A DNA stretch of 48,480 nt from an uncultured Burkholderiales bacterium (GCA_937873395.1 CALMYH010000112.1:1-48480); one strand, 5' to 3'. Positions 7,755-16,938 are shown, numbered from the stretch's first letter. Notes: generated from the letters alone by a model not told the origin. Program-made: numbers and translations.

Positions 7755-8294
7755 TCAGGCCTGCAGGGATTTCTCGTAGGCGGCGATGCCGTCCAGGATT
7801 TCCTTGTGCGCCGCTTCCGGGCCTTCCCAACCCTGAACCTTGACCCACTTGCCCTGCTCCAAGTCCTTGTAGTGCTCGAAGAAGTGCTCAATGGCCTTCA
7901 GGCGCATCGGGTTGAGGTCTTCGGGCTTGTTCCAGCGGCTGTACAGCGACAGCAGTTTGGCGGTAGGCACAGCCAGCACCTTGCCGTCTTCACCGGCCTC
8001 GTCGGTCATCTTCAGAATGCCGATGGCGCGGCAAGGCACCACCACGCCAGGCATCAGGGGCACCGGGGTGACCACCAGCACGTCGACCGGATCGCCGTCA
8101 CCCGCGATGGTCTTGGGCACATAACCGTAGTTGGTCGGGTAGTGCATGGCCGTATTCATGAAACGGTCGACGAAGATCGCGCCGGTCTCCTTGTCTACCT
8201 CGTACTTGATCGGATCGCCGTTCATGGGGATCTCGATGATGACGTTGAACGCTTCAGGGACCTTGCTGCCGGGGGTGACGTTGTCGAGGGACAT
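7755..8294 (-). CDS. ppa: Inorganic pyrophosphatase, soluble family I
   Basis: The enzyme hydrolyses PPi to two phosphates in the cytoplasm. The 179-residue length fits the bacterial family I enzyme. Visible signatures are the N-terminal I-I-E-I-P segment, [16 protein letters not shown], and the metal-binding D-G-D-P-V-D-V-L. I chose ATG 8294 (M-S-L-D-N-V) rather than the in-frame ATG 16 codons upstream because the family normally begins just before this point. The gene is divergent from the membrane-bound pyrophosphatase gene hppA, an unusual pairing of two enzymes that use the same substrate. Confidence 0.96.
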   Translation of the reverse strand: MSLDNVTPGSKVPEAFNVIIEIPMNGDPIKYEVDKETGAIFVDRFMNTAMHYPTNYGYVPKTIAGDGDPVDVLVVTPVPLMPGVVVPCRAIGILKMTDEAGEDGKVLAVPTAKLLSLYSRWNKPEDLNPMRLKAIEHFFEHYKDLEQGKWVKVQGWEGPEAAHKEILDGIAAYEKSLQA

Positions 8295-8385
8295 GGGGAT
8301 TGCTGAGGGTTGAAAAAAGGGGGCGCGATCGGCGAACGGCATAGGCTGTCACCAAGCGGACATGGATCCTCTGCCTGGCTGCAGG

Positions 8386-8407
8386 CCTGATCAGGATTAA
8401 CCCTGAT
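8386..8407. promoter_or_regulatory. Overlapping palindromes in the 308-bp ppa/hppA intergenic region
   Basis: The 308-bp stretch 8295-8602 between ppa and hppA holds no convincing gene. At 8386-8395 CCTGATCAGG is a perfect 10-bp palindrome. Overlapping it, 8390-8407 (ATCAGGATTAACCCTGAT) is an 18-bp palindrome with a single mismatched pair. A further CTGATT lies at 8414-8419. Repeated CTGAT/ATCAG half-sites of this kind are typical of a dimeric transcription-factor site controlling both genes. No promoter could be assigned confidently. Confidence 0.5.
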
Positions 8408-8531
8408 TTTACTGATTCCAGGCTTACTTAACGACGCCGGTCGTGCCACGGACGTGGCGTTTCCCGCTACATTGCTCCTGTTGGCCAATCGCCCTGCCCG
8501 GCGCCGCGTGCGCCCCGTCGGATGCGAGGAA

Positions 8532-8564
8532 GCAACGCAGCGGGGGTGATCCTCAAAGCGTTGC
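8532..8564 (+). other. Hairpin in the hppA leader
   Basis: GCAACGC (8532-8538) and GCGTTGC (8558-8564) are perfect reverse complements with a 19-base loop, 38 bases before the hppA start. The structure could influence translation, but no known riboswitch architecture is recognisable. Confidence 0.3.
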
Positions 8565-8602
8565 CCCCTCCAAGTCGAAGATGCAACGAGCAGGAGAAGC
8601 AC

Positions 8603-10645
8603 ATGGTTGGACAAACTGCGCTGACATTTGCGCTGGTATGTGGCCTGGTGGCCGTGGTCTACGGTTTCTGGTCACGCAGTTGGATTCTGGGACAGGACAC
8701 GGGCAATGCCCGGATGCAGGAGATTGCGGGGGCCATCCAGGCTGGTGCGGCCGCCTATCTGGCCCGACAGTACAAGACGATCGGCATCGTCGGCGTGGTC
8801 CTGACGGTTCTGATTGCGATCTTTCTTGACACGGTAACCGCGGTCGGATTCGTGATCGGTGCGGTGCTCTCGGGCGCCTGCGGATTCATCGGCATGAACA
8901 TCTCGGTGCGTGCCAACGTGCGCACCGCCCAGGCGGCCACAAAAGGCATAGGACCGGCGCTCGACGTGGCCTTCCGTGGCGGCGCCATCACGGGCATGCT
9001 GGTGGTGGGCTTGGGACTGCTGGGCGTGACCGGCTTCTACTGGTTCCTCGGCGGGACGGGAGCCGACGTGAAGGCACTCAATCCCTTGATCGGCCTCGCC
9101 TTCGGTTCCTCGCTGATTTCCATCTTTGCCCGTCTGGGCGGCGGCATCTTCACCAAGGGCGCAGACGTCGGTGCCGACCTGGTCGGCAAGGTCGAGGCCG
9201 GCATCCCCGAAGACGACCCGCGCAACCCGGCGGTGATCGCTGACAACGTGGGTGACAACGTGGGTGACTGCGCCGGCATGGCGGCCGACCTGTTCGAGAC
9301 CTACGCCGTGACCCTGATCGCCACCATGGTGCTGGGCGCCCTGCTGGTCAGCGCAGCGCCGGCCGAGGCGGTTCTTTACCCGCTGGTGCTCGGCGGCGTG
9401 TCCATCATCGCGTCCATCATCGGCTGCTTCTTCGTCAAGGCCAGCCCGGGGATGAAGAACGTGATGCCAGCCCTTTACAAGGGCCTGATCGTGGCCGGCG
9501 TGCTGTCGGCCATTGCGTTTTACGGCGCCACCGTCTGGCTGATGCCCGACAACGCCATCGCCGAGTCAGGCTCGCAGCTGCGCCTGTGGGCCGCCGGGCT
9601 GGTGGGCCTGGCCCTGACGGCCGCCATGGTCTGGATTACCGAGTACTACACCGGCACCGACTACAAGCCGGTCAAGCACGTGGCCCAGGCCTCGACCACC
9701 GGACATGCCACCAACATCATTGCCGGCATCGGCGTGAGCATGAAATCGACCGCCTGGCCGGTCCTGTTTGTCTGTGCGGCCATCATGGCATCCTATGGTC
9801 TGGCCGGTCTGTACGGCGTGGCCGTGGCCGCCACTGCCATGCTTTCCATGGCGGGCATCGTGGTGGCGCTGGATGCCTACGGCCCCATCACCGACAACGC
9901 CGGCGGCATCGCTGAAATGGCCGAACTGCCCTCCAGCGTGCGCGACGTGACCGACCCCCTGGATGCGGTGGGCAACACCACCAAGGCGGTCACGAAGGGC
10001 TATGCCATCGGCTCGGCCGGCCTGGCTGCGCTGGTGCTGTTTGCCGACTACACCTACAAGCTTGAGTCCTATGGCCACCAGGTGAGTTTCCTGCTGAGCG
10101 ACCCGATGGTGATCATCGGCCTGTTCATCGGCGGACTGATTCCCTACCTGTTCGGGGCCATGGCCATGGAGGCCGTCGGGCGGGCCGCTGGATCGGTGGT
10201 CGAAGAGGTTCGTCGCCAGTTCCGCGAAATCCCCGGCATCATGGAGGGCACTTCCAAGCCCGAGTACGGACGGGCTGTGGACATGCTGACCTCGGCGGCC
10301 ATCAAGGAGATGATGATCCCCAGCCTGTTGCCCGTGGTGGTGCCGATCCTGGTTGGCGTGTTTCTCGGTCCGAAGGCCCTGGGCGGCCTGCTCATGGGCA
10401 CCATCGTGACCGGCATCTTCGTGGCCATCTCCATGTGCACCGGCGGTGGCGCCTGGGACAACGCCAAGAAGTACATTGAAGACGGCCACCACGGCGGCAA
10501 GGGCAGTGACGCCCACAAGGCCGCAGTCACCGGTGACACCGTGGGCGACCCCTACAAGGACACCGCCGGCCCGGCCGTGAACCCGCTGATCAAGATCATC
10601 AACATCGTGGCGCTGCTGATCGTGCCGCTGCTGCCGATGGCCTGA
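8603..10645 (+). CDS. hppA: Membrane-bound proton-translocating pyrophosphatase, K+-independent type
   Basis: This 680-residue polytopic protein couples PPi hydrolysis to H+ export. The substrate-binding loop [14 protein letters not shown] (198-211) and the following [12 protein letters not shown] (214-225) are intact. G-N-T-T-K-A at 457-462 has Lys461, where K+-dependent enzymes have Ala, so a K+-independent H+ pump is predicted from established family rules. The GMP-like D-x-x-x-D-x-x-x-D metal ligands near the C-terminus ([11 protein letters not shown]) are present. ATG 8603 follows AGGAG (8592-8596) and was preferred to an ATG 27 codons earlier. A hairpin terminator follows. Confidence 0.97.
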   Translation: MVGQTALTFALVCGLVAVVYGFWSRSWILGQDTGNARMQEIAGAIQAGAAAYLARQYKTIGIVGVVLTVLIAIFLDTVTAVGFVIGAVLSGACGFIGMNISVRANVRTAQAATKGIGPALDVAFRGGAITGMLVVGLGLLGVTGFYWFLGGTGADVKALNPLIGLAFGSSLISIFARLGGGIFTKGADVGADLVGKVEAGIPEDDPRNPAVIADNVGDNVGDCAGMAADLFETYAVTLIATMVLGALLVSAAPAEAVLYPLVLGGVSIIASIIGCFFVKASPGMKNVMPALYKGLIVAGVLSAIAFYGATVWLMPDNAIAESGSQLRLWAAGLVGLALTAAMVWITEYYTGTDYKPVKHVAQASTTGHATNIIAGIGVSMKSTAWPVLFVCAAIMASYGLAGLYGVAVAATAMLSMAGIVVALDAYGPITDNAGGIAEMAELPSSVRDVTDPLDAVGNTTKAVTKGYAIGSAGLAALVLFADYTYKLESYGHQVSFLLSDPMVIIGLFIGGLIPYLFGAMAMEAVGRAAGSVVEEVRRQFREIPGIMEGTSKPEYGRAVDMLTSAAIKEMMIPSLLPVVVPILVGVFLGPKALGGLLMGTIVTGIFVAISMCTGGGAWDNAKKYIEDGHHGGKGSDAHKAAVTGDTVGDPYKDTAGPAVNPLIKIINIVALLIVPLLPMA

Positions 10646-10670
10646 TGCGGGCGACCGCAGCAAGGAGCCA

Positions 10671-10694
10671 GGGCCCGCACGCGCGGGCCTTTTT
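10671..10694 (+). terminator. Rho-independent terminator after hppA
   Basis: GGCCCGC (10672-10678) pairs with GCGGGCC (10683-10689) across a 4-base loop and is followed by five T residues (10690-10694). The T tract abuts the stop codon of the convergent TetR-type gene. Confidence 0.85.
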
Positions 10695-11323
10695 CATGTT
10701 CGTGCCGGCTCTCGGCACCCCTCGGCCAGCGAACCGACAATGCGCACCGCCACGGGGGTCAGGCTGGCCAGCTCAGCCGCCTCGCCGCGTTCGATCGACA
10801 TCAGGACCAGTTCGTTGATGGCGCCGACCGCCGCCATGGCCAGCTGGGGCTGGATCGGACTCCACGACGCGGTGGACGCTGCCTGGCGCCGGATGGTTTC
10901 GCACATGAAGTCCGCCAGCTGCTTCATGGTTTCTCGCCGCAATGCTGCGCCGGCATCTCCGAGGTGGTGGACGTCGACAAACAGACTGCGCAGCAGCGCC
11001 GGACCGGCGGCCAGGTGCCCCAGATAGGCGCCCAGTGCCCGTTCAAGCTGCTTCTGCCAGGGTTGCGACGTGTCGATGGCCTCCCGGAGCGTGCGCAGCG
11101 CGGCGCCGCTGGCGGCTCGGTACAGCGCCTCGAAACACGCCTGTTTGCCATCGAAATGCTCATAGAACGTCCGCCGCGACACACCGGCCAGGCGGACGAT
11201 GTCGGCAATGGTGATGGCCGCATATCCCTGCTCGGTCAGCGCCTGCGCCATGGCCATCAGCAGCCGGCTGCGGTGGGAGGGTGGCTGGCAGGGGGCCGAG
11301 GGGTCAAAAGGCGCCAGGTGCAT
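10694..11323 (-). CDS. TetR/AcrR family transcriptional regulator
   Basis: The 209-residue protein has an N-terminal TetR helix-turn-helix (about 20-65), with the signature I-T-I-A-D-I-V-R-L-A-G-V-S-R-R-T-F-Y-E-H-F at about 37-57, and a ligand-binding C-terminal domain of unknown specificity. It is divergent from the PF10118 hydrolase gene. The 119-bp gap contains a perfect palindrome at the predicted transcription start of that gene, so autoregulation and repression of the neighbour are likely. ATG 11323 is the first in frame; starts at residue 23 or 25 would cut into helix 1. The inducer may be an acyl or hydrophobic compound, but nothing in the sequence shows this. Confidence 0.92.
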   Translation of the reverse strand: MHLAPFDPSAPCQPPSHRSRLLMAMAQALTEQGYAAITIADIVRLAGVSRRTFYEHFDGKQACFEALYRAASGAALRTLREAIDTSQPWQKQLERALGAYLGHLAAGPALLRSLFVDVHHLGDAGAALRRETMKQLADFMCETIRRQAASTASWSPIQPQLAMAAVGAINELVLMSIERGEAAELASLTPVAVRIVGSLAEGCREPART

Positions 11324-11357
11324 GCGTTCATCTTAGGGCTTTTGAGAGCGGGCAGGC

Positions 11358-11408
11358 TTGACAAGCCACCCCTGAATGCCGATCATCCCCACGGTACGAA
11401 TACGTACC
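11358..11408 (+). promoter_or_regulatory. Sigma70 promoter with an overlapping palindromic operator, upstream of the PF10118 hydrolase
   Basis: A perfect -35 TTGACA (11358-11363) is followed after 17 bases by GATCAT (11381-11386, four of six matches to the -10 consensus). Transcription would begin near 11393, exactly where the palindrome GGTACGAATACGTACC (11393-11408; 6-bp arms, 4-bp spacer) starts. This geometry fits a TetR-type repressor blocking transcription initiation or clearance. The cognate repressor is presumably the divergent gene at 10694-11323. Confidence 0.7.
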
Positions 11409-11442
11409 AAACTTTCTGACTCTCCTGACTGTCTGCCACCCC

Positions 11443-12267
11443 ATGACCGAGCTCGTTGTCCGCCGACTTCTGATCGACCTGGAACAGCCCGTGGAACGCC
11501 ACTGGTGTGGTGGAGACGCCTTTCTGACCGCCTGGTTCAACGCTCTGTCCATGAGCTTTCCTCTCGGGGAACAGTTCTTCATCGACTCCGTGCGGAACGG
11601 ACTGAAGGCGCTGCCTCTCGAGGCCCAGGAGCCATTTCGCGCCGAAGTCCAGGGCTTCGTCGGACAGGAAGCCACCCACCGCCGCATCCACGCGCTGTTC
11701 AACGCCCAGATCGAAAAGCACGGTCTGGTCAACCGCTGGGAACCCAGGGCGCGCGCGCGGCTGAAGCTGCTGGACGGAGCCGATCCCAGGCACGGGCTGG
11801 GCGTGACGGCCGCCAACGAGCATTTCACGGCCCTGTTTGCCGAATGGCTGCTGTCCCGCCCGCATGTGCTGGCTGGCGCAGAACCGCGTTTGCGGTCTCT
11901 CTGGCTCTGGCACAGTGCCGAGGAATCCGAGCACAAGTGCACCGCCTTCGACCTCTACCAGGCGCTGGGTGGCAGCCATGCGTGGCGGGTCAAATGGATG
12001 CGACGTGTCACGCTGATCTTCCTGACCGATACCCTGCTGCAAACGGTCGACAACCTTCGGCGCGACGGCAGCCTCTGGCGCTGGTCGACCTGGCAGAGTG
12101 CCTGGCGCCACCTGCTGGGACGAGACGGGCTGCTGCGATGCAGCTGGAAGCCCTGGCGTGCCTACTTCAGGCGCGACTTTCATCCGTCCCAGCAGCACAG
12201 CGACCTGTCGGCCGACTGGTTGCGCGAAAACGCCGCTCTCTATACCCGGGTCGGCGCCCCCTCCTGA
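11443..12267 (+). CDS. PF10118 family metal-dependent hydrolase (ferritin-like fold)
   Basis: The 274-residue protein shows the spaced carboxylate/histidine motifs of the PF10118 family: G-E-Q (Glu43), E-A-T-H-R-R-I-H (Glu76, His79, His83), N-E-H (Glu126, His127) and [10 protein letters not shown] (157-165, with Glu160 and His164). They could form a dinuclear metal site in a four-helix, ferritin-like core. The family is annotated as predicted metal-dependent hydrolase, but the biochemical function is not established. Its pairing with a TetR-type gene is common and suggests inducible expression by a hydrophobic compound (inference). An ATG at 11443 gives the family's usual N-terminus. Confidence 0.85.
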   Translation: MTELVVRRLLIDLEQPVERHWCGGDAFLTAWFNALSMSFPLGEQFFIDSVRNGLKALPLEAQEPFRAEVQGFVGQEATHRRIHALFNAQIEKHGLVNRWEPRARARLKLLDGADPRHGLGVTAANEHFTALFAEWLLSRPHVLAGAEPRLRSLWLWHSAEESEHKCTAFDLYQALGGSHAWRVKWMRRVTLIFLTDTLLQTVDNLRRDGSLWRWSTWQSAWRHLLGRDGLLRCSWKPWRAYFRRDFHPSQQHSDLSADWLRENAALYTRVGAPS

Positions 12268-12355
12268 CTCGCCCCGGGGCACAGAGCGCAAGGCACTTGC
12301 CGCCTTGCCCCCAGCCCGAGTGGGCATGAAGGTCGCGTACAGGCCGGCGCTCCAC

Positions 12356-12361
12356 CATAAT
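12356..12361 (+). promoter_or_regulatory. Candidate -10 element immediately upstream of moaA
   Basis: CATAAT matches the -10 consensus at five of six positions and ends 6 bases before the moaA ATG. Transcription would start at the A of the ATG, predicting a leaderless mRNA. No clear -35 is present and there is no Shine-Dalgarno before the start codon. Confidence 0.45.
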
Positions 12362-12367
12362 GTCGCC

Positions 12368-13483
12368 ATGTCAGAACGCGTCATACCCCTGGTCGACCAG
12401 CGCGTCTCCTCGCTGCCTGTCCGGGTGCCAGCCACCCCGATTGCCGCCACAGGCCTGCTTGGAGATGCCTTGGGGCGGCCACTGAGGGACCTGCGCATCA
12501 GCGTCACCGACCGCTGCAACTTCCGCTGCAGTTACTGCATGCCCAAGGATGTGTTCGACAAGGACTACCCTTACCTGCCCCACAGCGCGCTGCTGTCCTT
12601 CGAGGAGATCAGTCGCGTGGCCCGCCTGTTTCTGGCCCATGGGGTGCGCAAGATCCGACTGACCGGAGGCGAGCCGCTGCTGCGCAAGAACATCGAGATC
12701 CTGATCGAACAGCTCTCGGCCCTGCGGACCGCGGACGGTACACCGCCCGACCTGACCCTCACCACCAACGGATCGCTGCTGGCCCGCAAGGCCCGCGCGC
12801 TCAAGGCGGCGGGACTGAGCCGCGTGACCGTCAGCCTGGACGGTCTCGACGATGCCGTGTTTCGCCGCATGAACGATGTGGACTTCCCGGTGGCCGACGT
12901 GCTTCGGGGCATCGATGCAGCCATGGACGCCGGGCTTGGCCCGATCAAGGTCAACATGGTGGTCAAGCGGGGCACCAACGAGCACGAAATCCTGCCCATG
13001 GCCCGACACTTCAGGGGCAGCGGCGTGGTGCTTCGGTTCATCGAGTACATGGACGTCGGCGCCACCAACGGCTGGCGAATGGACGAGGTGCTGCCCAGCG
13101 CCGATGTGGTCCGGCTGATCCATGAAACGCTCCCGCTGGTGCAACTGGACCCGTCGGCACCGGGCGAGACAGCCGAGCGATGGGGCTACGCCGATGGCAG
13201 CGGCGAAATCGGGGTCATCAGCAGTGTCACACAGGCTTTCTGTCGGGACTGCAACCGGGCGCGCCTGTCCACCGAGGGCAGGCTCTACCTGTGCCTGTTC
13301 GCCAGTCAGGGGCACGACCTGCGGGAACTGCTGCGGGGTGGCGCCAGCGACCAGGAGATGGCCAGCGCCATCGGTGCCATCTGGCAACAACGGGACGACC
13401 GCTACTCGGAACTCAGGGCCAGCCTGCCGGCCGACGCTTCCCGCGGGGCACGTCGGGTGGAAATGAGCTACATCGGAGGCTGA
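12368..13483 (+). CDS. moaA: GTP 3',8-cyclase (molybdenum cofactor biosynthesis protein A)
   Basis: This radical-SAM enzyme carries out the first step of molybdopterin synthesis, converting GTP to 3',8-cyclo-GTP, which MoaC then processes. The 371-residue protein carries the N-terminal cluster motif C-N-F-R-C-S-Y-C (Cys50, 54, 57) and the C-terminal cluster cysteines Cys292, Cys295 and Cys309. It ends in the functionally important Gly-Gly. The 40-residue N-terminal extension before the catalytic core is typical of betaproteobacterial homologues. The start at 12368 is supported by the closely spaced -10-like element and by the absence of other good starts nearby. mobA and moeA follow on the same strand; moaC, moaD and moaE are not in the window. 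Confidence 0.97.
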   Translation: MSERVIPLVDQRVSSLPVRVPATPIAATGLLGDALGRPLRDLRISVTDRCNFRCSYCMPKDVFDKDYPYLPHSALLSFEEISRVARLFLAHGVRKIRLTGGEPLLRKNIEILIEQLSALRTADGTPPDLTLTTNGSLLARKARALKAAGLSRVTVSLDGLDDAVFRRMNDVDFPVADVLRGIDAAMDAGLGPIKVNMVVKRGTNEHEILPMARHFRGSGVVLRFIEYMDVGATNGWRMDEVLPSADVVRLIHETLPLVQLDPSAPGETAERWGYADGSGEIGVISSVTQAFCRDCNRARLSTEGRLYLCLFASQGHDLRELLRGGASDQEMASAIGAIWQQRDDRYSELRASLPADASRGARRVEMSYIGG

Positions 13484-13539
13484 ATGGCCGGCCTAAGCTC
13501 TGGCCGCCGCCATGGACGAGCCGACACCAGGAAGCTCCG

Positions 13540-14193
13540 GTGATCCACGCGGGCGAAATCACGGGCCTGGTGCTGGCCGGCGGACGCGGTTCGCGCATGG
13601 GTGGCATCGACAAGGGCCTGCAGTTGTTCAGGGGCGAGCCTCTGGTCTGGCACGCGGTGAGGCGCCTGCAGGCCCAGGCCGGTGACCTGATGGGTGGACT
13701 GATGCTCAACGCCAACCGCAACCTGGATCGCTACCGGCGGCTGGGGCTGCCAGTCTGGCCCGATCCGCTGCCCGATCACCCAGGACCGCTGGCCGGCTTT
13801 CTGGCGGGTCTGCAACGGTGTCCCACAGCCTACCTGCTGACCACGCCCTGCGACTGCCCCCTGTTTCCCCTCGACCTGGCCCGAAGGCTGGCCTCTGCCT
13901 TCGAACAGCCGGACATCGACATGGCCGTGGCGGCCACCCTCGGCCAAGACGGTGAAATGCACGCCGAGCCGGTGTTCTGCCTGATGCGACGCTCGCTGCT
14001 GCAGAGCCTGGAAAGCTTCGTTCGCGACGGTGGCCGTCGGGTCGGCCAGTGGACCGGTCTGCACCGGACCGTGCTGGTGCCCTTCGAGCGCCCGGGCGAT
14101 GGCCCGGATGCCTTCTGCAATGCCAACACGCTGGACGAGCTCCAGGCGCTGGAAAATGGCAACGCACCTCCCCTTCCCCCGCTCATGACATGA
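13540..14193 (+). CDS. mobA: Molybdenum cofactor guanylyltransferase
   Basis: MobA attaches GMP to molybdopterin to form MGD for the DMSO-reductase family of enzymes. The 217-residue protein starts with the nucleotidyltransferase signature L-A-G-G-R-G-S-R-M-G-G-I-D-K-G (residues 12-26) and has the P-C-D-C-P-L-F metal-binding segment and the C-terminal N-A-N-T family motif. I chose GTG 13540 because no in-frame ATG precedes the conserved region and AGGAAG (13529-13534) lies five bases before it. The stop TGA overlaps the ATG of moeA (ATGA), indicating coupling. Confidence 0.95.
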   Translation: MIHAGEITGLVLAGGRGSRMGGIDKGLQLFRGEPLVWHAVRRLQAQAGDLMGGLMLNANRNLDRYRRLGLPVWPDPLPDHPGPLAGFLAGLQRCPTAYLLTTPCDCPLFPLDLARRLASAFEQPDIDMAVAATLGQDGEMHAEPVFCLMRRSLLQSLESFVRDGGRRVGQWTGLHRTVLVPFERPGDGPDAFCNANTLDELQALENGNAPPLPPLMT

Positions 14194-15521
14194 AAACCAC
14201 CGAACAGATCGCTGCCGAGCTGCAGGGTTTCGATCCGCAGGCGCTTCGTGCCGATCAGGTCAATGCCTTCCTGGGTGACCTGGTCGAACCGGTCTCCGAG
14301 ACCGGTTCGGTCGCGGTCTTCGATGCACTCGGTCGCGTCCTCGCCGAGGACGTGGTTTCGCCCATCAGCGTCCCCCCCCACGACAACTCGGCCATGGACG
14401 GCTACGCCTTCGCCGGGAACCAGCTGCGGCCAGGTCAGTCCTTGCGCCTGACCGTGGTGGGCACGGCTGTGGCGGGCACCGCCTGGACCGGGCGCGCAGA
14501 TGCCGGCCAATGCGTCAAGATCATGACCGGGGCCATCATGCCAGCGGGGACGGACACGGTGGTGCCGGTCGAATTCGTGCAATCCGACGGGGCGGACATC
14601 CTTCTGCCCGCCGATGTGGTGCGTGGCGGTGACAACCGCCGTCTGCTGGGCGAAGACCTGATGGCCGGTCAGCCCGCCCTGCGGCGGGGTGCGGTCCTGG
14701 GGCCGGCCGCGCTGGGTCTGATCGCCAGCCTGGGGCTGCCTCAGGTGCGGGTGTTCCGACGCCTCAAGGTGGCCTATTTTTCCACCGGCGACGAAATCCT
14801 GAGCCTGGGTGAAGCGCCGCGAGAGGGCGCCGTCTACGACAGCAACCGCTACACCGTCTACGGCATGCTGACCCGCATGGGCATCGAGGTGCTGGACATG
14901 GGGGTGGTTCCAGACGAGCCCAAGGCACTCGAAGCGGCGTTCTGCCAAGCCGCCGAACAGGCCGATGCCATCATCACCAGCGGCGGCGTCAGCATGGGGG
15001 AGGCCGACCACACCAAGGCCATGATGAAACAGTTGGGTGACGTGGCTTTCTGGCGCATCGCGATGCGACCGGGCCGTCCCATGGCCGTGGGCCGCATCTC
15101 AAGGCATGTCACCCCCGACGAACCGCCAGGTCTGGGCGGCGCCGTCGCCCAAAATGCGGGAAGCACGAGTGCCGTTCTGTTCGGCTTGCCAGGCAACCCG
15201 GTCGCCGTCATGGTGACCTTTCTCGCCTTTGTCCGCCCTGCCCTGCAGCGCATGATGGGCGCCCAGGTCATCGACCCTGTCCTGCTCAGGGCCCGAAGCA
15301 CCGAGGCTCTGCGTAAGAAGCCCGGTCGCACCGAATACCAGCGAGGCATCGTCAGCCGGGGAGATGACGGCTGCCTGCGGGTCCGCACCACCGGCAACCA
15401 GGGATCCGGCGTGCTTCGCTCCATGGTCGAGGCCAACGGCCTGATCGTCCTCCATCACGGTCAAGGGAGTGTTGCCGTGGGAGACGAGGTCGAGGTGATG
15501 ATGTTCGACGGCGCCCTCTGA
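14190..15521 (+). CDS. moeA: Molybdopterin molybdenumtransferase
   Basis: MoeA inserts molybdate into adenylylated molybdopterin. The 443-residue length is somewhat above the E. coli enzyme. Recognisable segments are the N-terminal P-P-H-D-N-S-A-M-D-G-Y-A, the K-I-M-T-G-A-x-M-P segment, and the catalytic domain with T-S-G-G-V-S-M-G-E-A-D-H near residues 264-275, R-P-G-R-P-M, and G-L-P-G-N-P-V-A. A roughly 20-residue insertion between R-P-G-R-P-M and G-L-P-G-N-P is visible. The ATG overlaps the mobA stop. The gene ends 10 bases before the convergent PaaK-like gene. Confidence 0.96.
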   Translation: MKTTEQIAAELQGFDPQALRADQVNAFLGDLVEPVSETGSVAVFDALGRVLAEDVVSPISVPPHDNSAMDGYAFAGNQLRPGQSLRLTVVGTAVAGTAWTGRADAGQCVKIMTGAIMPAGTDTVVPVEFVQSDGADILLPADVVRGGDNRRLLGEDLMAGQPALRRGAVLGPAALGLIASLGLPQVRVFRRLKVAYFSTGDEILSLGEAPREGAVYDSNRYTVYGMLTRMGIEVLDMGVVPDEPKALEAAFCQAAEQADAIITSGGVSMGEADHTKAMMKQLGDVAFWRIAMRPGRPMAVGRISRHVTPDEPPGLGGAVAQNAGSTSAVLFGLPGNPVAVMVTFLAFVRPALQRMMGAQVIDPVLLRARSTEALRKKPGRTEYQRGIVSRGDDGCLRVRTTGNQGSGVLRSMVEANGLIVLHHGQGSVAVGDEVEVMMFDGAL

Positions 15522-15531
15522 AGCGGGCACG

Positions 15532-16938
15532 TCAGCCCGGCTTGCCGTGCGGAAGGATGCGGCAGGACTTGCCGCTGCGGCCGCGCGGGACCAGGCAGCC
15601 CAGTTCACCCTGTATCCTCAGGGAATCACTGCCCTGGGCACGGGCAAAGGCGACCAGTGCCTGGCGCCCCCGTGCCAGCGCCTGGCGGCCCTCGGCACCT
15701 GTCTGGGGCAGGCGCAGCAGCAAGGTATGCGCATCCTTCTGGCAGACCTGGAAATCGAACAGGCCGGCGTCGTCCTCCAACACGGTGGACAGCGCCAATG
15801 GCAGCAGGGCCACTGTTTTCCCGTGACTGCCCGCCACCTGCAAGGTGTCGTCGCGACGGCCCTGCACCTCGATCACCGGCAAGGGAGATCCGCAGGCACA
15901 CGCCTCGGCGTGAAGGCAGACATGGTCACCCAGGTCGTAGCGGATCAGCGGCTGGGCGGTGTTGGCCAGGTGGGTGAGCAGCGCCGTGGCTGACGGGTAT
16001 CCTGGAGGCACGGGACGGTGGTGCTCATCGACCGGCTCCAGCAGGGCCCAGTCGCTGTTGAGGTGCAGATGGCCTTGTGCGCATTCCCACGCCATGGCCA
16101 GAAACTCGGACGCACCGTAGCTGTTGCGAATGGTGGCACCGGGAAACGCCCGGATCAGATGGCGGCGCAGCGAGCCCGTCAGCGTCTCGCCACCGGTCCA
16201 GATCTCGCGCAAGCGGACATCGAGTCGCCCGGCTTGCGCTTCGTGGCCCAGCAGGGCCGCAGCGGTGGGGTAAGAGGCCAGCACGCTGGGGCCGAAGGCG
16301 TTGAGCTGATCGACCAGCACATCCAGCGGTTGCAGGATGGAGAAGCTGCGCACGCTGCCGGCGAGCCAAGGCTGCAGCTTGCGCAGGCGCTCGACGCTGA
16401 CATAACTGGCGAAATGGCCCCCGGTGGCCCCGACAAAGGCAATCCGCTCGCTCAGGCACAAGGGGTCGATCCAGCGACGCATGGCGTGCACCTGACTGCG
16501 CCGTTGCGACTCAAGCGCATCGTAAACCGCCATGCACCGCGCGTCCTGCACGAAGATGCCCGGGGCGCCGCTGGTGCCTGAGCTCTCCCAGACCAGATAG
16601 CGGCCCAGAAACGGCTCTCCGATGCGCCCGGGGTCGGCCGTGTGTCCCCGCAGCCCGGACAACGACAGCTCAGGATCGGTCACCCAGTCCTCGAAGCGCG
16701 CCATGAGCTCCCGCCGACCCACCGGCGCCATCTGCGCCAGCATCTGAAAGGGGTCCAGGCCTTCGGGCAGGCAACGCATGCGCTCCCGATACAGGGCCGC
16801 ACCCTGGGCTGCCGCGTGCAGCACCTGGGCCAGCCGCAGTCGCTGCAGGCGAAGGATGTCGTCCCTTCGACCGTGACCGGCCAGAGACACTTCGGCCGAC
16901 ACCTGACCGAACTGCCATGCATCGAAAACGGTGGCCAT
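15532..16938 (-). CDS. PaaK/CapK-like adenylate-forming enzyme, substrate unknown
   Basis: A 468-residue protein of the phenylacetate-CoA ligase/CapK/F390-synthetase-like branch of adenylate-forming enzymes. The ATP-binding loop E-S-S-G-T-S-G-A-P-G lies at 118-127; R-N-S-Y-G-A-S-E-F (about residue 270) corresponds to the A5 motif and I-R-Y-D-L-G-D-H to the A7/A8 region; a C-A-C-G-S-P-L-P segment follows, as in PaaK. These enzymes activate a carboxylic acid as its adenylate and often transfer it to CoA. No phenylacetate catabolic gene, thioesterase or carrier protein lies nearby, so I do not name the substrate. Position convergent to moeA and upstream of the RND operon gives no functional clue. 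Confidence 0.8.
   Translation of the reverse strand: MATVFDAWQFGQVSAEVSLAGHGRRDDILRLQRLRLAQVLHAAAQGAALYRERMRCLPEGLDPFQMLAQMAPVGRRELMARFEDWVTDPELSLSGLRGHTADPGRIGEPFLGRYLVWESSGTSGAPGIFVQDARCMAVYDALESQRRSQVHAMRRWIDPLCLSERIAFVGATGGHFASYVSVERLRKLQPWLAGSVRSFSILQPLDVLVDQLNAFGPSVLASYPTAAALLGHEAQAGRLDVRLREIWTGGETLTGSLRRHLIRAFPGATIRNSYGASEFLAMAWECAQGHLHLNSDWALLEPVDEHHRPVPPGYPSATALLTHLANTAQPLIRYDLGDHVCLHAEACACGSPLPVIEVQGRRDDTLQVAGSHGKTVALLPLALSTVLEDDAGLFDFQVCQKDAHTLLLRLPQTGAEGRQALARGRQALVAFARAQGSDSLRIQGELGCLVPRGRSGKSCRILPHGKPG

Noticed and set aside
12271-12280. GCCCCGGGGC palindrome after the PF10118 gene
   Set aside because: Too short and lacking a T tract to be called a terminator; not clearly positioned as an operator.
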